Source of the DNA: Misgurnus anguillicaudatus
Lineage: Eukaryota > Chordata > Actinopteri > Cypriniformes > Cobitidae
DNA: 64,000 nucleotides
Direction: 5' to 3'
NCBI RefSeq assembly: GCF_027580225.2
Contig: NC_073358.2
Coordinates: 45,780,001 to 45,844,000, forward strand
Shown: in pieces, positions 44,134 through 55,316 of the stretch
Layout of the letters: each line of letters opens with the position of its first letter
Numbering within the stretch: position 1 is the first letter of the stretch
Position numbers and translations under genes: made by a program
The notes under the pieces: generated by a model
The model's database searches: none
What the model saw: only the letters and a program-made list of their open reading frames with translations
What the model was told of the DNA's origin: nothing

Positions 44134-44809
44134 TAAGGGTGTCACGATTTTGATTTTAAATTGAAATTATGTCACAATCTCGAACTTCAAATAAAAAAAT
44201 GGAATCGTCGATGCTGCCACGCCCCCATGTCACGTCTGGTCTGCTTGCCAAGCGAAAAAAATAACAAATGTGTTGAGTGCTGCGACCTCCTCAAACTTCG
44301 CTACAACCAGTTAAAGGATAGTATAGCAGATGCAGGAGACACCACGCGAGCTGCTCTTTACATTGGAAACAAAAAACAGCACAGCAGAGCGGCGTCTGTG
44401 ACAGGACCAATCATTTCTTTGAACTGAGATCTGTTTTAGTTTCACAACTTATTTCAGTTGCTTAAGAGTTATGAAAACAGCATTTAAACAAGACTTATTG
44501 GGGTATAGTCTCACAATCTCGTCTGACGGTAATAAAAGCACGTTTTAAAGGTGCAAAGTTCTCACAGATGTTCATCTGACAGGAAGTTTCGTTTGATCAG
44601 TTATGTGCGTGTACCATATTTTCCCACTGGCAGCATGACTAACATGCAGGGCATCTCCAGGTTCAAGGTGAGATATTAGATTTCATGAAGTGTAGTCTAA
44701 AAATGGCATAGCCACCTGTTCTTTAAAAAAAAAAAGTAAAAATCCAGAATCAAACCTTAGAATCGAAAATGTAATCGAATCGAGGATTTGGAGAATCGTG
44801 ACACGCCTA
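44134..44809. mobile_element. hAT-like element with decayed TSD
   Basis: A 676-bp element. The left end TAAGGGTGTCACGATTTTGA and right end GGAGAATCGTGACACGCCTA are imperfect inverted repeats, with further AATCTCGAAC and AATCGAATCGAGG subterminal motifs. Flanking 8-mers GTATGAAG and GTATCCAC match at 5 of 8. An 88-codon frame inside (44161-44427) reads CCHAPMSRLVCLPSEKNNK and shows no BED or hAT dimerisation motif. Confidence 0.65.
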
Positions 44810-44811
44810 GT

Positions 44812-45540
44812 ATCCACAGGTCCTTGAAATCCTTAAAAGTTTGTGAATCTAGGGGGGAAAATTCAGGGCCCTGGAAAGTTTTTGTAAAATACATACATAG
44901 ATACAGGTCATTGAAAGTGCTTGACTTTATTTTATGCAAGAAGTTTTCTGGAAAAAATACAATTTTATTCCATGTGTAGTGTAGGATAATATCATGAAAA
45001 TTCTAGACTTTTTAAGCACACATGCAAAACTTTTCGCTTTAAATGCTTATATCTTCTGTATGTGGATGTTGATTCATATCAAAATGCTTTTATGCATAGT
45101 TGTGTTTGACACATGAAAATGTCTTGGGTAAAGTATGTAACTGTTGTTCCCTGAGAGGGGAACAAGACGCTGCGTCTCCCTTGCCATACTTCCTGTGTCC
45201 CTGTAACGCCGTCTTTGGCAATATTTTAGATTGCAATATACTTCCTGGTTACCGTGTCACTCTGTCTTTGTCGTTAAGCCTCACCATTGGTTGAATTTGA
45301 TATACACATTCAGTTGCACACACCCCTGGAGGCGTCCCCAAAGTGTCACCACAGTGAAGCAGTGCGGGTTCCCTCAAAAGGGAACTGTAACAAAGTATCT
45401 TAAAAGGTAACACAATGTAACCTTGCTATCACTTGAAATGTGTCCCCACATTTAGTCCTTGAATTTGAGGGTATTGGACCTGGAAAGTCCTTGAAAGGTC
45501 CTTGAATTTGAAGTTAACTAAGGTGTTAACCTGTAATATG
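44812..45540. mobile_element. Interrupted MITE with CCTTGAAATCC/GTCCTTGAATTTG motifs
   Basis: The left part (44815-44960) has GGTCCTTGAAATCCTTAAAA and GGCCCTGGAAAGTTTTTG. The right part (45450-45535) has GACCTGGAAAGTCCTTGAAA and GGTCCTTGAATTTGAA. These look like two halves of one element around the insertion at 45110-45400. Termini are not fixed. Confidence 0.5.
45110..45400. mobile_element. Dispersed repeat with GTTCCCTGAGAGGGGAAC hairpin
   Basis: GTTCCCTGAGAGGGGAAC (45147) is a short hairpin, followed by AAGACGCTGCGTCTCCC. The far end has GGGTTCCCTCAAAAGGGAAC (45367), a second similar hairpin. I recognise this as a common cyprinid repeat without recalling a name. There is no coding capacity; the 64-codon frame at 45100-45294 is incidental. 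Confidence 0.6.
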
Positions 45541-46219
45541 AAGTATATATCATTATGTTGTTTGCTACGCAGTTACACATTGAGCAGCCTGATATTAATT
45601 TTTACAGAGAAAGAACATAACCAAGTAAAGTCTTTAACTTAAAAAATCCTGAATAAATCAAAACATAAACACTACCTGGTTGCAAAAAAAATGTATAATT
45701 GTTAATAAATGTATTTAGGAATTAAATTTGTTAGTGTAGTGCCAGGTTTTAATATAAAGTTAATTAAGATAAGGTTAAGAAAAGATTTATACTGTTAAAA
45801 TAATGTATAAAAATACAGTAAGTACTGTTTATATTATTATAGTATTATTATATGAAGAGTTTGGTTCCAAAACGCGATAAACGCCATTTTTGAAAAAAAT
45901 GAGTTACTGCCAAAATCAGTATTATATCAGGTCAGTATTTAAAAGTAAATTCTTAATTTTACGCAAAATCCAATATCCGCCGTGTTATTCTGTCATCTTT
46001 TCTCCCTTTTATCCCAAAATGCGATAAACGCCACTCCTCCTTTTTTACAGAACGCGATAAATCCATTCCTGAAATTACAGCCCACCAGTCACGCAATGTA
46101 AACAAACTATGGTGGCGCGCTGAGTCCTAGTTTTCCTCATCTACTTTGTACCTTGTGACCAACAAACAAAACAAAATTATACTTTAATTGCATTGATAAA
46201 CCTGTGATGGTTTTCTGTG

Positions 46220-46321
46220 ATGGGAAAGAAACGTAAGCCATCAACATCTAATAATTTCCACGAGAGGCACTCGGGTGCTTGTTCTCCCGACAGCATCAAG
46301 CTTCTCACGGTAACACATTGA
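46220..46321 (+). pseudogene. Short basic frame of family F, possible transposase first-exon remnant
   Basis: An ATG at 46220 opens a 33-codon frame starting MGKKRKPSTSNNFHERH and ending at TGA 46319-46321. A GGTAACA near the end could be a splice donor. F1 retains the corresponding KKRKP and SNN residues on its minus strand, but with the start codon changed and frame differences after. The basic KKRK run would suit a nuclear protein. I recognise no family. It may be the N-terminus of the transposase of an autonomous F element, or simply noncoding sequence that the copies share by descent. Confidence 0.3.
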
Positions 46322-46522
46322 CCCCAGAGGATCTTATGAAAAACTTAACATTATTTTACTCAAAGTCAACGAAAATCGAGCAAAAACATTTTACAGCTGA
46401 TTGGTGTGAAAAATGTAAAGAGACGACGTCAAGTTTAACTGCAGCAATGACAGTGTTCTTAATATAACAAAGTAAGTGTTTTGGTTAATGCCATTAATGT
46501 TTATTTTTTTATCATTGTATAC

Positions 46523-47992
46523 ATGGCCGTAGCTACCATTGAGGACACCGAGGTCATGTCCTCGGTAGTTTTTTCTTGAAGTTTCGTTTCATTTTGATGT
46601 GAAAATAAATAGCCGACGAGACCATCCTTGCATCTACGGACCATCACGTGCAGTGATGAAATAACGGCGTTATATACAAACGTCTTTCCTTACAGCGTTA
46701 CTGACATTAAAATGCTTCGCATTAGTATAATTATCTCACTGAAGCGAGTAAACTCTCATTAGACAGGCAATGTTTTTCTCTTGCGTGTGTTGAGGGGTGG
46801 GAAACACATAACTGATTGGCCTGTGTATGTTAGAGGGGGTGGGACAACCACATAATCAATGATGATTGGCTGAACTTCCATCGTTAGCCAACCAGAAGCA
46901 GGATAGGCTCATACACTATATACATGCACAGTCCGAGCAGTGCCGTGTTGCCAACTTGTTGATGACTTTGTCGCTAGATTTAGCAACTTAAAAAAAGCGA
47001 AAAAGGACTAATCTAGCGATATTTTCTGTCGTGGTTGGAGACTGACGCGAGATCATGTATCATTCTCTACACTCAACGAGCAGCGGGTGCTGCTGCTAGA
47101 CACTCACAGACAGCCCGGTCCTCACGTGCAGTCCGCCCGAGTCCCTCACGCCCGCAACGACAGAGCGATGGAAGTACAACAAGCTCAAAGGTAGCGGTCG
47201 CAAACACAGAGTATAATAAGCACTGCTTCTATACAAGAATAGTATGCAAGAAAGGCAAGAATGTTTATGTAACATGCAACGTAAGAAAGAGTCTCTCCAC
47301 GTCTGTAATTCTAATCTAATAATGAAAATGAAAAGGCTGTAACAAACTTAACTATCATTTGGAAAGCCAGCAAAAGATGAGCAGAGAAGGAGGGAAGGTG
47401 AGAAAGTTAAAGGTTATGAAGAAAATAGCCTACAATATGGGATGCAATACGGCAACCAATGAGATTAAAACCTACACTACTGTTCAAAAGTTTAAGGTCA
47501 CTTAACTAAAATGTTAACTATGCTCTTAAAAATCATTAAATCTGAAGGCTTATGGTTAAATGCTTGAAATTACTTTTGTAGACAAAATATAGCTGTGCCA
47601 AACAGATTAATTTTTGTTATTAGAAACCAAAAAATATATTTTTTGAAATAGATGACTTACACTGAATATTGAAGAAAAAGCAGCCACCAAGAGCCCATAT
47701 TATATATAAACTCCTTCTATTCTCTTAAAAATTCATCCTTAATTGAAAATTTAAGAAGCTTCTTGAAAAAATGACGCAGTTTCTAGGCAAAGGGTGACTT
47801 GCACTTCAGATGATGAAATGTAACCATTGATTTATTTTGGATGCTTTTAGTCACCAACAAAATTCTCACAGACACAGTTACATTTGTGCTATGTTGTAGT
47901 TTGGAGGTGTTTATTATTATTCTGTAATATGGAAAAAATGTAAATAATAAAAAAATGTCCTCGGTATTTGAAAAATCCTGGCTACGGCCTTG
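46523..47992. mobile_element. hAT element nested in F2, exact 8-bp TSD
   Basis: A 1,470-bp element with ends CATGGCCGTAGCTACC and CCTGGCTACGGCCTTG. The TSD ATTGTATA is exact (46515-46522, 47993-48000). F1 shows the corresponding uninterrupted site (inverse CAGTTTATACCACTAG). Subterminal GTCCTCGGTA occurs directly in both arms (46558 and 47957). The interior includes TACTGTTCAAAAGTTTAAGG at 47482, the start of a further common fish repeat. The 94-codon frame at 47035-47319 has no domain. Confidence 0.9.
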
Positions 47993-48325
47993 ATTGTATA
48001 CCACTAGTCAACTAAATAAATATAAAATGGTAAAGATGAATGCACATTTATACATTGATTGAATAGATTTATAGCATTTTGAAATAAAAAACTAGCATGG
48101 ATTTATTGCATTTTGTGGAAAAAAGAATTTGTTTTTATAATAAATCTTTGAAAATCAAGTTATGGATTTGAATTTTTTATGTTTTTATAACCTAAAGATG
48201 CTATGTGAAAGTTTGTAACAGAAAATAGTGGTTTTCATCTTGTCACTTTCTTGGTATAGAAAACACGTTTTTACCGAAATTTGTCAAAATGGATTTATTG
48301 CGTTTTGGAACCAAACTCTTCATAT

Positions 48326-49870
48326 GTTAAATAATAGAAAAACTGTATATTTACAGAAATATTGTGTTTTTTTATGTTAAAATAGCTCTGCGGCCCTCCG
48401 ACGTCTCAGAAATGGCCCCAAGCTGGTTTGAATTTGAGACCCTTGTTTATAAAATACTCCTATAATCTAAATTTAAAAAAAAAATTGTAAGATATTTATT
48501 TTTTGTAGTGTTTATTGAAAATGTTTTTATGTTAGTTGTTATTAATGGTATATATTATTTAATGGTATGTTTTGATACATTTTTCATCCTTGTTACAAAA
48601 ACCAATGACGGTTTTCAAATCAAACCCCAAAGGGCCCTGTCCCCCTTCCAACCCTTGTTACATATGTCCTGTAACACTACTCTATCAGATCATGTTCGGG
48701 GCAAGAAGTCACGAACGTCTCTGTCTTTTGAACTGAACATGCTTAGATATAATGGACCAAAAGGCAGGACTGTAAGAGACCCGCAGGAGAAAAGAGGAGG
48801 AAAGCCATCTCTTCATTCTCTTCCTCTTTCTTATGTGAAACATGTCTATATGTCTATACGCACATAACAGTATCAGGTAAAGCTCGAGACTATTTATTTT
48901 TATACAATGACTGCCGTCACAAGATTAATGAAGCCAGCTCGAAACGTGCAATGGCCTCATATGTATTCTGTTCCCTTTTTGCCAATGCCTGTCTGACTGA
49001 TAAGCATCAAATATACTGTTCTAAGAGTGCGAATTTTGACATACAGTATAAAATATGATGTTTATACTAGTCAGTTTGGTGTTGGTAGGTATGCACTTGC
49101 ATAACACACCAAAGTATTTATTTGGATGTGCATAAATAAATAGTTGCACAAATCTTTCTAGTCGACCGTCCTGCCTGAGAAATCCAGGTTAAAGTCTTAT
49201 AATGTAATGATAAGATTAGGAAGTTTGATTTTAATAACTGATTTCACTTTAATTTCTATCTTTGACATGACCTTACACAGTCAATATTAAAGATATAAAG
49301 GTTATATATCACAATCTATGCCAAATTTTACTTTTTTTGTCCTTCACAAAGTGCACTGGCAGACAGATTTATGATTTCTGGAGGAAATCACCGTGTTCAA
49401 CATGTTGAGCATTAGCTCTTTGTAAACCGGCCTCTGGTCAGTGTATCAGATGATCCCATCCCCGCAGGACACTAATGCGTCAATCTGTCAGATTTTACAG
49501 GTGATAAATTAGGTTTTCGTACTTAACACCTTTGCAGGCAGCGGTTCTTTATCTTGTTGCTCATAGGACTAAGCCTCAAATGTGTAGGTGAGAGCAAAAA
49601 TAGTACGACCGACCGTTGTTAGCCTTGAGCTACTTGTAACCATTACCGTGTTTGTAGCAACAAAATACGCGCTTTACTCAACACATGCATAATGTCCTGA
49701 TTGTGGAGGGTTTAGCACAACAAACACTAAAGCAACAAAAGCAAATGACAACATCTTTCAGCAGCCATACGCATATGAACGATATTTGCTTAACGTATAT
49801 GTGTATTCATAATCAAGTCCTCGTATTCTGTGAAACCACGTGCTTAAAATAAATACTATCTTTGTTTCAG
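48326..49870. other. Non-repetitive stretch, no gene recognised
   Basis: A 119-codon frame (48508-48867) has a hydrophobic N-terminal part and a basic remainder but no domain. Balanced sequence from about 49330 to 49850. Confidence 0.35.
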
Positions 49871-49945
49871 GTTTCTCGTGACTTTGGCTTTTGCAGCGCC
49901 GGGGCTCAGTACCTGGTCGGTGGTGGTGCGAGATGGCTATCGCAG
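49871..49945 (+). other. Weak candidate exon bounded by splice-like sites
   Basis: A 75-nt segment follows CTATCTTTGTTTCAG and precedes GTGATC. It is locally GC-rich in an AT-rich setting, and all three frames are open across it. One frame reads FLVTLAFAAPGLSTWSVVVR then DGYR; another reads VSRDFGFCSAGAQYLVGGGA. A second donor-like GGGCAGGTAATT lies 35 nt further on. I cannot match either peptide to a family, and chance is quite possible. Confidence 0.18.
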
Positions 49946-50307
49946 GTGATCTATCAATGGCAGTGGAAGGGAGGGCAGGTAATTACTCGGCCTCAATGGG
50001 ACGCTGTGTTATTCTTGCTGTGGGTGAGATGCTTATCTTCTGGTCCTTAGGCACCTGGATAAATGAACCGATCATCAATGCGCTTGCTCTCCATGTTTAA
50101 AGTTGATCAGATGTTTGTACTGTCCAACAGATGCACAGTATGAGCGAACAATGCAGTGCAACAGGTACTTCATCATCCATAACAAGAAGAAAATAAACAC
50201 TGTAGCTAATACATTTAGGCTTTTTGCTTTGTTCATCCTTTAAACTGTACTCATTTTACAAATGACGCAGTCAGACCTGTTTGCTCAGAAAGTAGTCAAT
50301 GTTAATA
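49946..50307. other. Non-repetitive stretch
   Basis: The balanced composition continues to about 50100, then becomes AT-rich. Overlapping 62- and 69-codon frames (49862-50050, 49891-50100) are not supported by any domain. Confidence 0.35.
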
Positions 50308-50315
50308 ATTTCTAC

Positions 50316-52325
50316 TAGGGGTGACCCCGAATAGTCGAAGATTCGATGCATCGATAGGAGAAGCCTGATTCGACTACCAATCTCACAGTCGAATCGTCGG
50401 AGATGTGTTATGAAATGAGGATCCTTTAATTTTGGCCGTATATGGGTGCACTGTTCACAACTCTGATTTAACATATAACAGCTTTCTCCCAATATATTAA
50501 TATACAGCATATTATTATAATTCTGCAAATACAATGTGAAGTATCAGCTTTCAATAAATATTTTTAAAATGCGTTAATAAATCCAGCAACCCCTGTGACC
50601 GGGCTACACGTCCATAAGAGGTTCCTATGTTAATAGGTAAACCATTGCCTCTTTGTTTCTACATTTCAAAGAAAAAGCTGGCAATTCTGGCTATACTTTT
50701 GATTCTTTTAATAATTTCTTCATGTTATTTTATTTATAAATCACTCTGGGTTATCTGATGTATCTATTTGGCTTGTGTTTTGTTTTCGTGCACTTGAGGC
50801 ATTTTGCACATTTGTTCTGCACTTTGTTACTTCCGACCTTATTTTATTAATAAAATGTATTTATTATAAAGGTAAATTCTGATCTAATTTAAGTCTGTAC
50901 ATTTTGGATTGCTTTTTGTTGTATAGATTTTGCACTATTGCGTGCTGGCCATGCTTGCGCATGCAATTTAGCCGAACGTGCTAAGGTGCTCTACGTCTCA
51001 TATAAGTTCATCAAACTAAACATTAAAAAATGGATGTTTTCGACGGGTATAAGTTTTTAAAATGTATTTAAAACATATGGTTATCTTGTCAAAAGTTAAA
51101 CTACAAAATAGGTAAGCCGTTTCTTTAAATTTCCGTGATGAAACGGAAAATATCTGCACCGAACCTATTTATGCCTGACACGACTGTCTTTCTTGTGATT
51201 TAATATTATGGTTGGTGTTCACTTTCAAATGATAGAAAAGAGATTCCGGAAATAAATAATATCATCAGTTGTTTCTGTATCTAAAGTGAATGGAGATGAT
51301 CAAAGTGAAAGCAAGCAGGTATTTCTGTGCTAAATAATAACGCGTAGTGTCTATAAAATCATTAATTTCAGTGTTTTTATGAATTGAATTTAAAGCTTAG
51401 TTTTTATAATTTGCAGTAACAATCACAAATTATTTGTCATTTCTCATTTGTCGTTTTTTTGGTCATGACTGCTTTGATGCGCTTAATCTCCAAATCAAAT
51501 AAAAACACTGAATTAGCCGAGGTTTCCAAGGCAGGATCACCTTTGTTATATTTTTAGGTTTAGTTATCAAAATGTTTTTTGTGTGATGTTCTGTACACTG
51601 TAAAAAAAATCCGTAGAAATTTCAATGTTGTTGCGGCTGGGTTGCCGGTGATTTGCCGTAGATTTGCATTTGTGTTGTTTGCTGGCGGGGGTTTGTTCAA
51701 AGTTAAATAATTTTTAAATATTAACAAGTCTTTATCTTTACAGAATAAAAGTATACAATAACAGCCTCATGCAAAGCATTCTGGGAACCAGAAATCATCA
51801 TCAACGTTTTTCTGTTTTTGCTTCAGATTTTGTTTCCCAGAATTTTTGCTTGATGCTGTTTTTTTTTGGTTTTACTCTGTAAAGACAAAGACTTGTAAAT
51901 GTTTAATGTTCATTTAACTTTGAACAAAATGTTGCCAGTAAATAACATAAATGTAAATCTACGGTATATTACCGGCAACCCAGCTGCAATTTCTACGGAA
52001 TTTTTTTACAGTGTAGATCGTGGCTTTAAAATGTTATGAGCAATATTTAAACAAATGTTGCCTTACATTTTACCTTAAAAATATATAAATGCATCGTCAG
52101 TTTTGTCTTCGTTCAATAATTGAAAGACAGTTTTTGGTCACTTTATCAGAAAGTTGTTTATGTGTGCTGCTTGTGAAAGAAAATAAAAGTTATCAATTTG
52201 TACCTGGTCTGACCCCCTCCCAACCCATGCACACACACACATAGATGATTCGACTATCGGTCGACTATGAAAAGATTCGACAATTCTGATTCGAATATGT
52301 AAATCCTTAGTCGAGGACAACCCTA
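50316..52325. mobile_element. 2.0-kb hAT element, exact 8-bp TSD
   Basis: The left end TAGGGGTGACCCCGAATAGT and right end CCTTAGTCGAGGACAACCCTA carry GATTCGA and TAGTCGA motifs in both subterminal regions. The TSD ATTTCTAC is exact (50308-50315, 52326-52333). The interior is AT-rich, with no transposase recognised, and contains a palindromic MITE at 51596. Confidence 0.92.
51596..52013. mobile_element. Palindromic MITE with TA flanks inside the hAT
   Basis: A 418-bp foldback with ends CACTGTAAAAAAAATCCGTA and CGGAATTTTTTTACAGTG. Deeper arms contain GGCTGGGTTGCCGGTGATTT and ATTACCGGCAACCCAGC. TA lies on both sides (51594-51595, 52014-52015). Confidence 0.85.
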
Positions 52326-52350
52326 ATTTCTACATTGGTGTACTTATGAT

Positions 52351-52791
52351 CAGTGTTGGGGTAACGCATTACAAGTAAGGTGCATTACGTAATAATATTA
52401 CGTTTCTGAAGTAACGAGTAAAGTAACGCATTACTTTAATATTTGAGTTACTTTTCAGTTTAATTAATTCAATTTAAAAATTAAATACTGAATTAAACTG
52501 AACATTTTAACGTAGAATTACGCACTCTGTACGCCTGAGCGGGAACAGTTTGAGTCAGAAACGGAGATGCCAGGCCAGGGCTTGACATTTTTGCGATCAT
52601 AAAAAACACCTACAAGGCCTGAAAGAGATCAAGCCTCAGCCAAGTAAAGAAAAAGTAATGGAAAGTAACGCAAAAGTAACGTAAGTTTTACTTTCCATGA
52701 AAAGTATCTAAGTAACGCAATTAGTTACTTTTTTGGGGAGTAACTTAATATTGTAATGCATTACTTTTAAAAGTAACTTTCCCCAACACTG
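52351..52791. mobile_element. hAT MITE (CAGTGTTGGGG type), exact 8-bp TSD
   Basis: A 441-bp element with ends CAGTGTTGGGGTAACGCATT and AGTAACTTTCCCCAACACTG, full of AAGTAACG / CGTTACTT motifs. The TSD CTTATGAT is exact (52343-52350, 52792-52799). A fragment of the same family lies at 62340-62414. It begins only 17 bp after the TSD of the preceding hAT. Confidence 0.92.
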
Positions 52792-52938
52792 CTTATGATG
52801 GTACTAAAAAGCACTAATAGTGGTTCACTGACTCGTAATCATAGGGGAATGCCTTTTAGTGCTATTTAGCACCTATGTAGAAGATGCTATAGCACCACTT
52901 ATGGTTCTACATAGGTGCTGATTTCATATTAAATTTAA

Positions 52939-53232
52939 AGGGATAGAAGACAAAATGTTTCATCATTTTAACATCCTCATGTTGTTTTAAATCTGTATGA
53001 ATTTTTTTTTTTCTGATGAACACAATAGAAGATATTTTGATAAATTATGGTAAGCACACTGCTGATTTTTACCATTGACTTCCATAGTAGGAAAAACAAA
53101 TACAATGGCATTCAATGGGTACCATCACTGTGTGCTTGCCATCATTTATCAAAATATATTTTTCATCCTTTATCACAATATTTCCATATTATTTTTTTCC
53201 TACTATGGAATGAAACAAAAAGTAAATAACTT
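52939..53232 (+). mobile_element. TTAA MITE (AGGGATAG type), copy I1, right end lost
   Basis: It begins AGGGATAGAAGACAAAATGT after TTAA (52935-52938) and contains CATCCTCATGTTGTT, GATGAACACAATAGAAGATA and ATTGACTTCCATAGTAGG, the core of a very common cyprinid MITE. It stops at the start of copy I2 without its own GAACTATCCT end. Confidence 0.8.
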
Positions 53233-53236
53233 TTAA

Positions 53237-53501
53237 AGGGATAGTTTACCCCAAAATAAAAATGTGTCAATATTTACCTGTATACATTTTTTTGTTCTGA
53301 TGAACACAAAAGATCAGAAGGCCCGTTTACTTCCATAGTATTCTTTATTCCTACTATGGAAGTCATCGGGGCATCAGTTTGGTTACAAACATTCCTCAAA
53401 ATATCTATTTTTGTGTTCGTCAGAACAAAAAAATATATACAGGTTTGTTACCACACGAGAGCGAGTAAATGATGAGATCATTTTTTTGGGTGAACTATCC
53501 T
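53237..53501. mobile_element. TTAA MITE, copy I2
   Basis: A 265-bp element with ends AGGGATAGTTTACCCCAAAA and TTTTTTGGGTGAACTATCCT. The left flank is TTAA (53233-53236) and the right is ATTA, a decayed TTAA. Inner arms TTCCATAGTATTCTTTATTC / CCTACTATGGAAGTCA form a hairpin. Confidence 0.85.
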
Positions 53502-53862
53502 ATTAGTGTTCCTTATTTTAGTGTAAGAGTGATAGCAAAAACTATGATTTTTAACCTACTCTATCCGCTTGTTAAGTCTTGACGTCATGCACCGCTTCCG
53601 GGTTCAACCGATCCAATCTTAAATGCTAAAGAGAATTAACAAAAAATATGCTAATGTAAGCTCGAATCATAATGCAAAACTACCAAAAACCCCTGATCCT
53701 AATTTTTATCTCCATAACAAAATCCGAGAAGACCAGACATGGACTTATGGATATATATTGCTGTCTGTGATTGCGTGAGCCTGTTGCGTACACTGTGAGT
53801 TTAATAATTGCTTTATGTAAATGTGTGATACGAATAAATACTGCTCATTGACGGCTGTTTAA
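53502..53862. other. Non-repetitive stretch
   Basis: No repeat or coding structure that I can see. Confidence 0.4.
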
Positions 53863-55023
53863 CTTAACTGTCGCCGTCCCGTATACGGGACACCTGTATT
53901 TACTTCAATATTGTTGAGGTAAATGTTAATCTATCACTACAAACTATATATTGTTGGAAAGGTCTAAGCCTCTAGAATACATATTTCAGCAGTGTTTTAT
54001 AAAATAAATTATGAAGGGAGAGTAATGGATTCATTTATGAAGAGAGTGCGCCTCAAAACATTTATATCCTGCTAAATGTCACTGTCTTGCCAGCGGGGCG
54101 CCTACGTTTACTTCAGTGTTTTCCATGTAAATTCTTATCCAATCATGACAAACTATATATCATTGGAAAGCTCTAAGAGTGTAGTTTTCATATATCCTCA
54201 CCATTTTGGGAGAATTATGACGTAGTGAGACTCAGTTTCTAAAATGTCACGGGCCCACATGTAGGTCCAATTTGATTTTACATATTTATAACACTAAACC
54301 CCTACTCTAAACCTAAAAAATCTTGATAAACTATATATCACTGGAAAGCTCTCAGAATGTAGTTTTCATATTTCAAGGTCATCTGATGATAGAAATAATG
54401 TAGTGACAGTTTTTATTTACATGACCCCACCCCCCATAGGAATGCATATTAATTTTATATATTCATAATTCTAATATCATATTATAAATCTTCAAAAATG
54501 TTGACAAACTATATATCATTGGAAAGCTCCAAGACTGTAGTTTTCATATTTCAAAACATTTTAGCAGTAATAATAATGCAGTGACAGTTATTTATTAATT
54601 TGCAGCAAGAGTATGCAGCAAACCGTTGACACCTAGTGGCCTTTGTTGGTAAAACGACAAAAAAGTCACACAAACCTCATTTTTTGTGATTTTACCTTGA
54701 AAATTGAATCACAACCACTTGAGATGTATGGCTTCATTTTTGCATTATTTCTTTTTTGAAATATTTACATTTTTATAGTTTTATTTATAAAATTAATATG
54801 TTATGGAATTATTTTTATTTATTAAAAGAAATTTAAACTGCTATAACATTTTTTCTGTTTAATATTTTCATATCCAGACACTTCAGTGAAAAACCTTAAA
54901 TTGTCTTCTTTAAAACAAGGCCAAGATTAGGCTTCTAGACAAAAAAGCCAGAGTTATATTAATTTAAAGGTGCACATCAAATTCCCCCCACACACTTACA
55001 AGGGGTGGGTGACAGCAAAGGGG
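53863..55023. mobile_element. TTAA-flanked element with four internal modules
   Basis: The left end reads CTTAACTGTCGCCGTCCCGT after TTAA (53859-53862). The right end reads GGTGGGTGACAGCAAAGGGG before TTAA (55024-55027). The inversion is imperfect (TAACTGTCGCC against CTTTGCTGTCACC). Four modules start AAACTATATATCATTGGAAA-like at 53941, 54150, 54328 and 54506. The assignment of the ends is tentative. Confidence 0.6.
53941..54660. repeat. Diverged tandem modules of about 178 bp (4 copies)
   Basis: Module starts are 209, 178 and 178 bp apart. The conserved core of each is an AAACTATATATCATTGGAAA-like stretch followed by GCTCTAAGAnTGTAGTTTTC and CATATTTCA. A GTGACAGTT-like motif follows in the last two. 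The first module is the most diverged. Confidence 0.82.
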
Positions 55024-55316
55024 TTAAATAATATCCTGTATTGAAATGAATTAACATTGAGGACATTGAGGTATCACCCTAACTTTTAAAGGGATAGTTA
55101 ACCCCAAAAGTGAAAATTCTGTCATCATTTACCCTCATGTTGTTACAAACCTGTATGAGTTTTTTTTTTATTTTGATGAACACAAAGGAAATATTTTGAT
55201 AAATGATAGTAAGCACACAGCTGCCGTAACCATTGACTTCCATAGTAGGAAAACACATATTATGGAAGTATTGTGATAAATAATGAAAAATGTATTTTGA
55301 TGAATGATGTAAGCAC

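Larger units (their letters stand above)
45854..48321 (+). mobile_element. Family F element, copy F2, split by a hAT
   Basis: The ends GAAGAGTTTGGTTCCAAAAC and TTTTGGAACCAAACTCTTC are perfect over about 20 bp, with a 4-bp flank ATAT on both sides (45850-45853, 48322-48325). Without the hAT about 990 bp remain. AAACGCGATAAACGCC-type motifs occur three times near the left end (about 45872, 46018, 46053), and TTTATTGCRTTTTG-type inverse motifs near the right (about 48100, 48296). Frames are short and no transposase domain is seen. Confidence 0.88.

Noticed and set aside
48508..48867. 119-codon frame with hydrophobic start
   Set aside because: AT-rich T-runs give an apparent membrane segment, followed by unstructured basic sequence. 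No family is recognised and no supporting context is seen.
53941..54660. Centromeric-type satellite because of the ~178-bp period
   Set aside because: Only four diverged modules are present, and they are enclosed in a TTAA-flanked element; nothing indicates a long array.
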